From Phalacrocorax aristotelis (taxonomy: Eukaryota; Chordata; Aves; Suliformes; Phalacrocoracidae): a DNA stretch of 64,000 bases. Position 1 is the stretch's first letter. Every line of letters starts with the position of its first letter. Positions 1 to 11,300 of this stretch are shown in pieces. The notes below the pieces were generated by a model, which was not told where the DNA came from, did not search any database, and saw only the letters and a list, made by a program, of their open reading frames with translations. The position numbers and the translations under genes were made by a program. The DNA lies in assembly GCF_949628215.1 (NCBI RefSeq), contig NC_134283.1:7501638-7565637 (forward strand), given 5' to 3'.

Positions 1-290
1 CTGGGTGCCCAGGGCGGGCAGCTCCTGGGGTGCGGCTCAGCGCCCTGGAGCCCCCGTCGGGCGGGCGGTGAGTGCGGGCTGCGCGCACGGGGGAGCGCGA
101 GAGCGGCGTGGAAACAGGTCCTCAAGCACGCAGCGGCTTCCCCCGAAAATGCCCTTGCTCTCGCCCACCAACCTCTCCCTCTGGGTCCTAGCGGAGTATT
201 CAGGAGAGCTGCTCTCACGGCGGAGGTTTCTGAGCAGGGCCCGTCGAGGGACAGCGGTGATGGCATCGGTATTTAGGGCAGCCAGCACTC
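1..290. promoter_or_regulatory. CpG-rich edge, probable flank of the WWOX promoter
   Basis: The first 250-290 bases are strikingly GC- and CpG-rich compared with the AT-rich DNA that follows, as expected for the shore of a CpG-island promoter cut by the window edge. In mammals WWOX starts just downstream of CLEC3A on the same strand. Here that places the WWOX start on the minus strand at or just beyond position 1. The start of the WWOX protein is not encoded in either strand of this block, so only flanking or untranslated sequence can be present. Promoter function and the WWOX assignment are inferred from synteny. A plus-strand splice-donor-like site at 68/69 is treated as a finding. Confidence 0.45.
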
Positions 291-3200
291 ACCGGCACTG
301 CTATGCCAGGAGACGAAGCCTCTTGCTGCTGAGATACCCCCTTATCCCACTGAGGATTCACACCTCTTTTGGGCTGGGAAATCATTGGGAAAATATCAGG
401 GTTTTCTCTGCTTTTTTCCTTCTCAAGCTGATGTCTGCATTTACTAGTTTAAACACCTCCAGAAATGAAACCAGAGTGATAGACAGTAAAAATAGAGGAC
501 TAACAAGTTCCTGTTTTGACCTAAAGTCTGTTGAAGTAAATGGAAAAACAGTCCTTTTCTTTCAATAGTTTGCAGATCAGGCCTCTGCACCCTGAATGGA
601 CTGAAGGAGTTTACTAGTGAATACATCTCCAAAGCAAATGCCACTTAGAACTAGTTCTGCTTCTGTGTTTCCTTCACTGGGAAGGAAAAATTCACTGCTA
701 TTGGTGGAGGAATGAGTCTTTTCATTTACTGTTGAATTTTCTGAAAAAAGCAAAGGACCAGGAGCACCATCTTTTGAACAGCCATCTTCTTCAGGAGCAC
801 TTGAGAATGCCTGCCTTAAAGCAGACTGTGCTTCAACATCAGTGTATTAAGAGTTTGGGATAATCTGGTGGAAACCCCCTTGCATTCAACAGAAGCCTTC
901 CCATTCGCTTTGAAGAACTTTGGGTCATGCCCTAATAATGCAACATTAGGAGGTTTCTGCTCCATTTTCCCTAAGGATGTACATTTTATTCTACAAAATG
1001 ATTACCACTACCTAGGCAAATAGTGTAGTACTTCAGTAGAACAAAGAACTCTGCTACTGAGGGGGCTGAATATCCCTGGAAAAGCTATTTTTCATTATAT
1101 TTGTTTAAATTAAGGAGAGAGAGATTACTCTAATTTGGAAGGGTTTACTAATTGCTAGCAGGTCTCATAGCTGTGATATTGTACAGAGAAAAGACAGCTC
1201 ATTTAAAAGTACATAATTTACTTTAAGTTTAGTGTCTTGGTCCTGCTGTGCTGCTGCTTTTCTTTAGAACTACACCTGTATTCATCACTGCTGCCCTGAC
1301 AGAAGGGGTCTATATTTGTGGAATTTTCCACATTGCTTCTGCAGAAGCATAGAAAAGCAAATCATGGTGCTTTAGTACGTGTACCATGTTGCCATGTTTT
1401 AGGTCTGAATATATCTATCTTATAGGCAGCCTGTGTAATTAAATGTGCCATCCGCTGGCACCTGGCCATACTGTATCAGTAACAGGCTTTATTCACTACC
1501 AAAAAAAAAAATTTTAAACTTCTTTCCTGCTTAGTTGACTGCAAGTATGAGCCAAAGTAATACCCTGAATGCCACAGGGTGATTTTCTCAAGAAAAACTG
1601 CAAGTGTTACAAGTTTGGTTAAACTAGGTTTTACATTGAAACCCCCGTACTACAAATTCTCCTTCTTTTCTGCACAGGCAGTGCAAATAAGCAACACTCT
1701 GCACGCACACCAGCCTCTGGGCTATTGCTCCCTAGCAAGTGCAAGTTTGGCCATCTGTACCCTCATTTTAGGTGCTGCTGCAGGAGGAGAAGGGGCTGTC
1801 TGGCACAGCTCAATACTGTCCCTCTATTTGTCTGAGCCTATAGACAGCTGCAGCTGGAGAGAGCGAAGATATATTTAAAATACTCTCAAGGCATCCCCTC
1901 CTGCCTAAAACTTGGCTGGAGGGAGGAATGCTGTATCGAGACCATCACTCCAAGGAAGTTATCTTTTGTTTAGACAGCATAAAGTGAGATTGGTGTTATA
2001 TTTATCCGTGCAATAAACTGTTCTAAGGTACTCATAATTTAGTTTCCAAGATCTAGTACAGCTTTTATCCTTCTCTAACGTGATCCACAAGACAGAATTT
2101 AACAAGAGAAGAGAAGCTATGGAGGCTTTGTAGGAGAAAGTCTATAAAAAACTCCTATATAGTAAATAGAAAAACAATAAAGAAGGAAATATTTCCAAAC
2201 TTTGAGGAGTAATGGCAGGCCAAAGAAGGGAAGAAATAAATGGAAAAAGAAGTAGAGTTCCTTTAAAGAAGAAAGTATGCATAGTTTAACCTTACTCTTT
2301 TTTCCCCCCCAAGAAAATAGTGCTGGAACTGTTAGAGGTTTAGCAAAGCCTACACGGGCCAAATTCTGCCTCAATTTGTAAGCATTCATCCAGCTGTTAG
2401 GAAAAATACAAACAATATAAGATTGTGAATCGTATTTTTATTTTAAAATGTGATCTTTGACTTGGTCACCAGAAAGGCTAGTCTGATTAATGGCAGAAGT
2501 TCCTTTTTCATGTGTTCATATGATCAGTAAGTAGGTCTGGGACTCCTTAAAGGAGATTGTTTGCCTCCTTCCAAAGGTGGAGGGACACAGCTTGTACTAA
2601 TGAGAAAATTCTTGTGCAGTTCAAATAAGGCACAGCAAAACCCCTGGAGTACTTCTGTTCTGCATAGTGCTTTTCTGCTCAGAGAGGTTGCAAGGCAGGA
2701 AGCTACACACCTGATGCCAGTAAACAGGCTTTTTGTATACAGGTGGTGGCTGTGTGCGTAATCCCCACCTGTGTCCTGTGCTCAGCAGCCTCCTGCTCCC
2801 AGTGAGCTAATACAGCTCTTACTGAAGGTTTTGAGCTCACCTGGTCTGCTGAGCACAGAACGGTGCTTCCAGCTGGGATGCAGAAATTTTATCCGGGATT
2901 ACATCCTCCAAACCCCTATCTTGGAGCCTGGTACAAGAGGACCTTCTCCTTTTATACACACCCCTACAGTGGAAGGAACACATCTTTCCTCATAGCACCG
3001 ACATCTCTGTAGTCTGTAGAGCTGGCTTAATCCCAGAAGAAGGCTTAAATTGGAGATTAAGACCAAGCAAGCTGAAATTTGAAGTAATTTCCCAATATTT
3101 TAATGGATTTCCAGTTAGTTTTAGTTAGTAAACATTTTACTATTTTCCATTTTTAAAGCTTCTGCTGCTGAAATCCACATCACATTAATCCATCAGACAA

Positions 3201-6200
3201 CCTGTGCCTTATGCACAGCTGAGAACATTTCACTGCAAACCAAGCATTCAAGTGGGAATGAGCGATGTACGCTAACAATCTTGGGCTGAGCTTAAATATG
3301 AGCAGATGTTCCAAATGATGCTCTTTGCTCCTACAGAGGAATCCCCTTTGCTTGTTGCCATCAGAGATAAGGCTCTCTGAGGCTGTTTCATATTGTTCAC
3401 AGGTACGGTTGCTGTCCTTCAGTAATTACCCAGGTTTAGGTTGTTGCAGTGTGTGATTCAGACAAATCATATGCCCCTGTGAGATAGCAACAGGTGAATT
3501 CATAACTGGACTGAGCTTCCTGGGACAACATCAGTGCCTCAGAAACACTGAGTGCCCCACAAGGTACTAGGATGTTGCTGATGGATGGAAGGAGTTTAGC
3601 AAGGTTGATTTTTGCTGGTAGTAAGAGGAGTACTCAAGAATAGATCTTTAAAGTTTTTTAAATTGTAGACCTGGCTACAGAAGCAAATTTCTATGCTCCT
3701 AGAAAATTGTCTTTCCCAGGGGGTTAATGTGTATGCATGAAGACTATGGAAAATAACACATGGAGAAAAATAAATGGCAGGAATAAAAGTCAAGAGAGAA
3801 AGGTGAACAAGGGGAAAATACCAGTAAATAAGAGTACTGTGTTTACATTCTTGTGTGTAAGGCCAGCTCTGGGCTTAGCTTTAAATTGTAAGTTCCTTCC
3901 ACTCCAAACTGCTCTACTTCATGCTTTATACTCCCCACTAAGCTCTCCAATGAAGGTCAGGGCAAATCAGCAAGCCTTGGACTCTGCTGTGCAGTTTGAA
4001 AAGCTTGGGAGATGCTCCTGAGCACCTCTCAGCTAGTATCAGAACTTTCCCTTCAGGAGCAGACCAAGGAGGGTAACTCTAGTACAGCGAAGCTCTCAGT
4101 TGGACACTGGTGCTGGCAGCCTCTCTTCCACCTCAGACTCTCCCCTTAGTGGCCAGCAGTGTCAGCAGGCTCACTGGAATGAAGACCAGCCTGGTTTAAT
4201 ATATGCAGGCAGGGCTGAGGTTGTCAAAAAGAGAAAGGAAGGAAAGAAGCTGAGTGAGTTGTTGAAAATCGTGTGAGATGTAGCACAACTGAAGCCAGAC
4301 CAAACAATGCTGGGCATATACCATGTGTAATGGACAGGATGAAAGAGTTTCTCCTTCTGACAAGCTCTTGGAACTACCAGCTCTTACGCTAGAAACAAAT
4401 TACTGCTAAAAGACGTAGTAAGGCAAAGAAGCAAAGAGATGTGAACTCTGCAAGGGACAACCTCTTGCTCTAATAAGAGATGAGTTGTCCAGGGATGGAG
4501 GGGAGAACGGTGACCTAAGCCTGTGCCACCCTATATGGTATGTGACTGTGAACATCTTCTGTTATCAAGTCATAAGGGCCAGGGAGGGAACTCCCTCCCT
4601 CAGGTGCCCACAGCCAGCTTTGCGTTCCTTTAGGGCAGGAAGGTGGAAGAATGAGACCTCCTTTGGGGTGAGACAAAGGAGAAGGGAAATCCTTGGACAC
4701 ATCAGATGCAAGGTAGGAGGACAAAGTGTGAAATAAGTGGGGAGGAAAATCACAGATTATTTAACCTGTGGTAATGCTGCAACACAAAGGGTGGTTTTAG
4801 TTTTTTTTTTAATGTTGTCATTTCATATATTCAGGGCACCATTCCTGAGGTTTACCACAATGACTGCTTGGTCTGTCAAGATAGTGTCCATGAAAGAGTT
4901 TAAGTTTTTTTTTTAAAAAATACTTATTTCTGCCTAAAATGAAAATTTTTGAATACTTGTCATAAAAATTAAGAAGAATGTAGGTTTAGCAGCTGAATGT
5001 TAAGCACTTTTGAAAATTAGTAGAAAGTCTTTAAAAATTTGTTTTCTGTTTTCTTGCAAAGATGCGAGTAGATGTTTGGACGTGTTACCTCTGTCCTTTA
5101 GCAAGCAACTAGAAGCAGATTTTGTTACAGTAATCGCATTTAAGTAGCACTTCAACTTCTGTAAACCCTGCATTCTCGTGTTAAACCACTAGGTGTGAGT
5201 GTTGGAGCTTTTTCTGTCGTTGGGTTTACAGTAACGCGTATAAAAGATGCTATCGTGTGTCCTGTTGAATTCCCAGTCACCCAAGCAATTCCCAACTGAA
5301 CTGTGATGACTACCCAGTGTGCAAGTGGGAAACCACTGAGTGCCCACTCCATGGTACCGCACCCAGCTGCAGAGCAGAATACCCCAGCTGCACGTGAAAC
5401 TCTAGCTTTTCCATCCCTTTTGCCAGTTGTACGTGCACGTACCGTGGAGCAGGGGTCCCTGGTGCACAGTTTTGTGTGACTTTTGCAGAGATGAGATACC
5501 CAGAGTTGGAATTTGAAGGGAAAACGTCACTGAGAGACCTCGGAGGATTTCAGAAACTAAATGTGGGAGACTGGTGTAGAGAAGGGAGCCCAGTCTGCTT
5601 GAATGGAAAAGATGGGCAATACCACCTTTATCAGGAGAGAGGAAAGGTAGGGAGCAAAGGTCTGGGGACAAGAACTGGTGCAGCAGCGGGTCAGAGCAGA
5701 CCCACCAGGCAGCAAATACTTATCCTCACTCTGAGCTCACTTTGCTTAGGCACATTCAGTCATTGAGGGGAAAGGTAGTGGCAGTTAATTTGACAGGACA
5801 AAGTTTGTCTCCCTGCTGTGTTTCTACTTCATTTTCTGTCTTGCTCACATTGCAGGCACTTCTGGAGGAGTTTTTTACCCTCCTACCACCTCCTCTCCAA
5901 CTCTACCCACCTGACCTTTCCTCCATAATTTTTCCTGTTTAATTTATGTCCCTTTGGAATTTCTTACCTAAGCGTTCTGCTGGGAATCTTCAAATTGATT
6001 ACCGATTTCTGTGGGGTAGGTTTTGTCTTTGTGCAGTAAATCATCTCTAAAGAAATAGTTACTTCTGTCTCTGGTAGCTGTTCCACCGGTTGATAAACAT
6101 CCACCAATAATATCTATAAAAGTTTTCAATTCCTGTGTACAACTTTAAAAGCTTGGTTGAAATAGATTGAATAGGACAAAAACTTATAAACTCCTCAAAG

Positions 6201-6749
6201 GTAACCAAGTTCTGGAATTTGTGGTGAATTTTCAATTTGACTGTAGCTGTAGGGATGTGCTGAGATACTGACCTGTTTCAGACAAGCCAGAGGTAAAGAC
6301 GACATACAAAACTACTACAGACCTTTAATCATGTTAAAATACAGGTAAAAGGAATGTTGGTCACAACCTTAGCAAAGGTTGGTAGATTTGGAAATAAAAT
6401 TGTAGATATTGGGGGTCTTTTTGCTCCTGTATTTTAACTCAGGGGCTAAGTGAGAGAATTCAGAATCAGGCCTATTTGTAAAATACATTGAATGTCGGAA
6501 AATTAAATTAATTACAGCACGTTACAGCGGTGCATTGAAAAATTGCATCTCATGCAGCATTTAGGTGAGCAGGGATCCAAATTTTGTCCTATGGCATATA
6601 TGGACACCAAAAGAAAAATGTATAGAAAAACGCCCCCAGAGACGGTACTCCTTTTGAATCCTCAAGAAAAGTCCTAGGAAAGAGTGGCCTTTGCATAGAT
6701 GCATAAGCTCTCAAAAATATGACGACAGCTAAATACCAGTAATTGCAAA
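291..6749. other. Intergenic DNA between the CpG-rich edge and CLEC3A
   Basis: This stretch is AT-rich and full of stops in all frames. I see no exon with recognisable protein similarity and no structured RNA. The open frames of 60-100 codons near 1.6, 2.2, 3.8, 4.5 and 5.5 kb overlap one another on both strands and show no family motif. A 15-bp block at 2356-2370 recurs exactly at 30153-30167 and may mark an ancient repeat. Confidence 0.6.
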
Positions 6750-6755
6750 TTTATT
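6750..6755 (-). terminator. Candidate poly(A) signal AATAAA for CLEC3A
   Basis: This is the first canonical AATAAA on the minus strand after the CLEC3A stop codon, about 1.2 kb downstream. A weaker ATTAAA at 6936-6941 is the alternative. Confidence 0.25.
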
Positions 6756-7952
6756 GCATAATTTAAGAGAATCTTGTACAACTATAAGATTAAAAAGTAG
6801 GAATTAGCTTCCAAGCAGCAATATATTTAAATATTTAAATGAAATTCCTTTACACAAGAGAGAAAATGCTGTTTATAACAGGAAGGCAAATCTCTACTGT
6901 GAGAATAAGAACCGCAAAAAAAAATATCAGCGCATTTTAATTAATTTTCAAATGTCAGTTGTTAAATTGGGAAAATTTATATGTGGCCAAATGAGCAGCG
7001 GTTTGGCCCCATTCTTTTATGCCAATGAGGCGTGCTGCCTGCCATGTGAAGAGAGGTGAACGAGCGGTGATGATGTGCCCAGAAAGGGGATCCTTCCTCT
7101 CCTCTTGTTCTTTCAGGCAGTGTTACTGCCTGAATTATAAAGCCTCTTTCTGATCCTGCAGGAGAGAAGGCTTTTGCACACCTTAAGGCATTACATAGTA
7201 GAGGTATGATCTAGTCCCAGATTGGTTTCTTCTATGAGAATGTTCCAAATGACATCTAATATTTAACCATAATTGAGACATTTAGAAGCAAACGTGCTTA
7301 GACTAATTGACATTTTAGAACAGCTACTTCCCCCATTTTCTAGCAGTATCACTTTTAACTCCATGCAGTTTAAAAATTAACATCAGATTTTTCTGTTTCC
7401 TTTGGTTTTCTTAACCCATAGGTAAAACTTTTGGTGACAGATCCATCCTGTTAAACTCTATATGGATGAGGGCCATTTTTCACAGGAGCTCACATAATCC
7501 CAAAGTCCCTCTTAAGCGCTGGAACTGAAAGGATCCCTATGCCTTATATTGGCACGTTACCAGACAGCAATCTTTTGTAAACTTTCAATAAATTCACTAG
7601 AGTTCCGAGTTCAACTAAGTACTATCCTACCATGGAGAGATGAAGTACAGAAATAGGAGGTGAATTCCAGCAACCCGAACATCAGGCTGAAATAATATGC
7701 CAAAATATGATACAGTGTAGGTCAAAACATAATACATATTCCTGTACATAATGAGAGAACTCACTAAACATAACATTTTTAGCATCTGAATAGAAAATAA
7801 ATTAATAGAGAAAACTTCTGTTTTAGGATAGAGTAAGTACAATGCAGGAGACAGATATTTTTAACTCACCACTGTCTAAGTGGGAGGGGTTACTAACAAG
7901 CAAAACTGCATGTTAATAACCCTAAACATGGTCATGGGCATTTGTAATGTAA
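6750..7952 (-). other. CLEC3A: Probable CLEC3A 3' untranslated region
   Basis: This is the region downstream of the CLEC3A stop codon. On the minus strand no canonical AATAAA occurs in the first kilobase after the stop. An ATTAAA lies at 6936-6941 and an AATAAA at 6750-6755. Either could end the transcript, giving a 3'UTR of about 1.0-1.2 kb. The true cleavage site is not determined by sequence alone. Confidence 0.3.
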
Positions 7953-8344
7953 TTATGGGATCAGAAATTCACAAATATATCTTTTGGCAGTACGGCAGAC
8001 TTCATCCACCCACTTGCCTTGTGATGACTGAGAAAAAAAGACACAGTTTTCACGCTTCCCCCCATTTGGTTGGGCACGATCCCAATTGAAGTACTGTAGA
8101 GCCATGCCATTGACATCAACAAATTTCCCTTCATTTATCATGTCATTGACACCCAACCAAAACTCAGACACTCCAGGCATACTTTTCTTGCCATAATCTC
8201 GAAGAGTGTTTGTTTCATCGTTATTCCTTGGGATAGCCAGCGTCCCTCCCTTAGCTATGCAGTCTTCGTTGGCTTCATGAAAATATTTGGTGCCTTCTGA
8301 TGTGAGGTAGCACTTCTTATGGGCCTTTGTCCCACGAAGACAGA
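7953..8344 (-). CDS. CLEC3A: CLEC3A exon 3: C-type lectin domain and stop
   Basis: This is the terminal coding exon, 392 bases. The acceptor reads CTATTCACAG before the exon. The exon starts with the last two bases of a Val codon split with exon 2, and ends at TAA (7955-7953) after the residues CEFLIP. It encodes residues 66-195, which is the whole lectin fold with all six cysteines. No frameshift or internal stop is present. Confidence 0.95.
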
Positions 8345-11300
8345 CTGTGAATAGATATTGGTTTGCATGTTCAGTAAAAGTTTGGGCTATAGCTTTGAAT
8401 TATGTTTCACAAAATGATAATTTTCTAAAGGTATGTTGGGAATTAAGCAGACAAGTCCCTCGGCAAGTGGGGGGAGCTCTTGCCTCCACAGAGTGGGCCT
8501 GAAAGTAGCAGTAAGGTCAGACTTTCCTGCTATTCCTGCTGTTCTCGTAGGACCTTGTATGCAGCCAGCACGTTAGCATGCCTTTGGGAAGTCTGAACAG
8601 ACTGCTCACAGGCGCTCTGCAAAGCACCTTGGACTGCAAAGGATGACCAAAAGCAGACCATGCTCTTATAGCTGCTCCAGAGAAGAGGCACATAAAAGGA
8701 AGGACAGACATAGCTGTGATCTAAACACCATAAAGTGCTTTAGAGAATCTTTCCTGTGTTTACGCTGATAAACCTCAGGCGTGATCTTGAGCCCTAGATT
8801 CCCTCCAGCAATGTAATTCTCTAAATGTTTTTTCTTATTTTGCTGTTTCAAAATGCTAAAATATAACACAGGTCTGTTGTCAGTGTATCTAATTTTAGCA
8901 AATAGTCCTACTTTCACACATTTTTACCTTATTTCACCAGTCTTAAAAATGATGGAATGGATGAGGCAGGGATGTTTATATTGTTGGCAGACGTGAGTCG
9001 GTCATCAGGAAATCTATACTTGGTTTTATAATAAAGAGACAAATCTAAAAGTCTTTTAATATTTATGACATTTCAGTGCCAAAGAAAAGTAAAGTTTTAT
9101 GCATTAACTAAATAAGCGTAGTTCCTAGCAAAAAAAAGGCAGGACAGAAAAGTGCTATTTTAAATGTGTCCTGCTCACCAGAAAAATATCAATTTGAAAT
9201 TCATAATGCAAATCTCTGGATGATTGGTAGAAGTATATTTCCACCTGCAGGAGAGTATACATTTGCGTCTTTAGTTCTTAAATTCTGGTCTTTCCAGCAA
9301 AGTCTATCCCTTCAAACTGTAAATTCAAATGAGGTAAAGTGACTTAAATCTATAAATACTTCTAAAAAGTGTACACTTACTACTGAGCTTGCATGACAAT
9401 CTGAACCAAGTAAACTAAACATTTGCATTTATAAATCTGTTTGCTTTTAGTTCTACTGGAATATATCAGGGAAATCTTGATGTAAAGTCCAAATGTACTA
9501 GAACATTAATTTGGCATGTGGTCTGTGACTGGAATTGCCCCGAAGAACCGCTGTCAGAGTTCTTCCAGCCCAAGGTCTGTGCAGGCGGGCTTGCAGGAGC
9601 GAATCCTTAAACTTTGCTTTCCAGCTCTCCCAATGCAGAGATCTGAAAAAAAGATTATCCCAAGAAAAATACTTACAAGATGAGGGTTCTTCTCGAAGGA
9701 ATGTTCCTTCTGAGCTTAGGAAGGTAGCAAAAGCCTTGAATAGACTCCGGTAACAATTATTTTTAGAATCCCGTGTGTGACTACTTCCAGATTATTTCAT
9801 TTATTGCTTAAACTCATCTTGTACTTATATTAGAAATATGTTGTGAAACAATATGAACATCTTCTGTCCTGATGTTTTCTATAATCTGTTTCTAATTCCT
9901 GTCATCTGTTCTTGTAAAAAAGTAATTATGTATCTGATCAACAGGATATGGAAATCCACTTTGGACCATATCCTATATGTCTCAGTTTTTTAGTTATTTC
10001 CAGTTGTAGGATTCATTGCATTCTTTAGCTGCATTTTCAGGGTCACCATTTTATATTAGCTCTTATCCATCAGATTTTGCCTTTTTCCACTGCTAATGGC
10101 CAAAGAAAAGTAATGAACATATTTGCTAAATGTTGAGTTCTCTAACAAATTTATATTAACAGGAAAGGTCAGAGAGACCTTATCTACTTCAGCAATGCTG
10201 CAGTAATGATGGAAACTGGCCCTCTTCAGGGAGAAACTCTGTGCTGCTAAATGGCATGTGGTATGATTTCACGGTATGTAGAAAGGAGTCTGAGGAAATT
10301 CAAGCAAAAGAAGAAATCAGATTGTAATGTGTGTCTTGGAAATGCCCATAACCTAAAAAAGCAGCTCCTTTTTCAAGTATCATAAGGCCATTAACAAACA
10401 CACTCAGAGCTAGAGGGGTGATAGAGCTCTTTTTGCCAAATTTGGAATCCAGTTGAAGAGTGTGGGCTCTGAATTTAGAATATAGCTCAAAATAAGTTTT
10501 GAGGATAGAAAATCTCCTGGCTCTGGTTTCATTTCTAAGCCACGCCATGCTTACTCGCAAGCTTCTTCTGGAAGCAATACAAGAACTCCTTCTAAACAAG
10601 AGTTACTTGTCTAGCACAGGCTCCCTCTTTTAAGAAACTTCTAAAATCTTCTTATAAGAAATTTAAAATAAAAATATTTTGTAAAGCTCAAAAAGCTCTG
10701 TGTAACCCAAGATGTAAAACAGGACAACCTAGTTATTAGCATCCCTAAGGAAAATATGTTCTGTTTCATGTGAATGATGTAATTTCCTCTGTAGTGTCCT
10801 CTTGTACATGTTTAAGCCAAGTTTTGTGTCAACAGCTGTGAAAAAGCACAACTGTCTGGTAGGTGCATGTGTATTTAACCTTCTTATTTTGTTTGGAAAT
10901 TTCCATCTGGCTATTTAAATACTTAAAGGACTATGCACATTGATACAGGATATTTGCGAACTCACAGTGGGTATTACTTTGAGGTTTTATGGCAACGTTC
11001 ACATTTAAATGTCACAAACTGCAGACTGAGAAAAGTCTCGGTCCTTTTAGCTTCCTTTTTAGGGGTATTCTCAGCCTTTTCCAATAATATTTTTTGCCTT
11101 GATAGTTAGCCCATGTTCATACCAAAGCTGGGGATCTAATTCATTGACCATCTAAACTCTCAAACCCAGCAACACTCATTGTGTTGCCATTGTCTGATTA
11201 TACCTAAAATCACAGCTTGGGGTTGTGCATAGAAAAGGCAAAAGTAGCTCTTGCTCCAGATTATTTCTTACTCTTAGTGAAGAATCATCACTTGTATGCC

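Noticed and set aside
5-568. 187-codon plus-strand open frame at the left edge
   Set aside because: It starts at a non-ATG codon in CpG-rich DNA where stops are rare, then runs into ordinary AT-rich sequence by luck. It has no domain and low-complexity Arg/Ser-rich content.
7953-8344. CLEC3B (tetranectin) as the identity of the lectin exon
   Set aside because: The motif FVDVNG, the NWDRAQPNGGKRENC region and the end CEF-IP match CLEC3A, and the VAT1L neighbour supports it.
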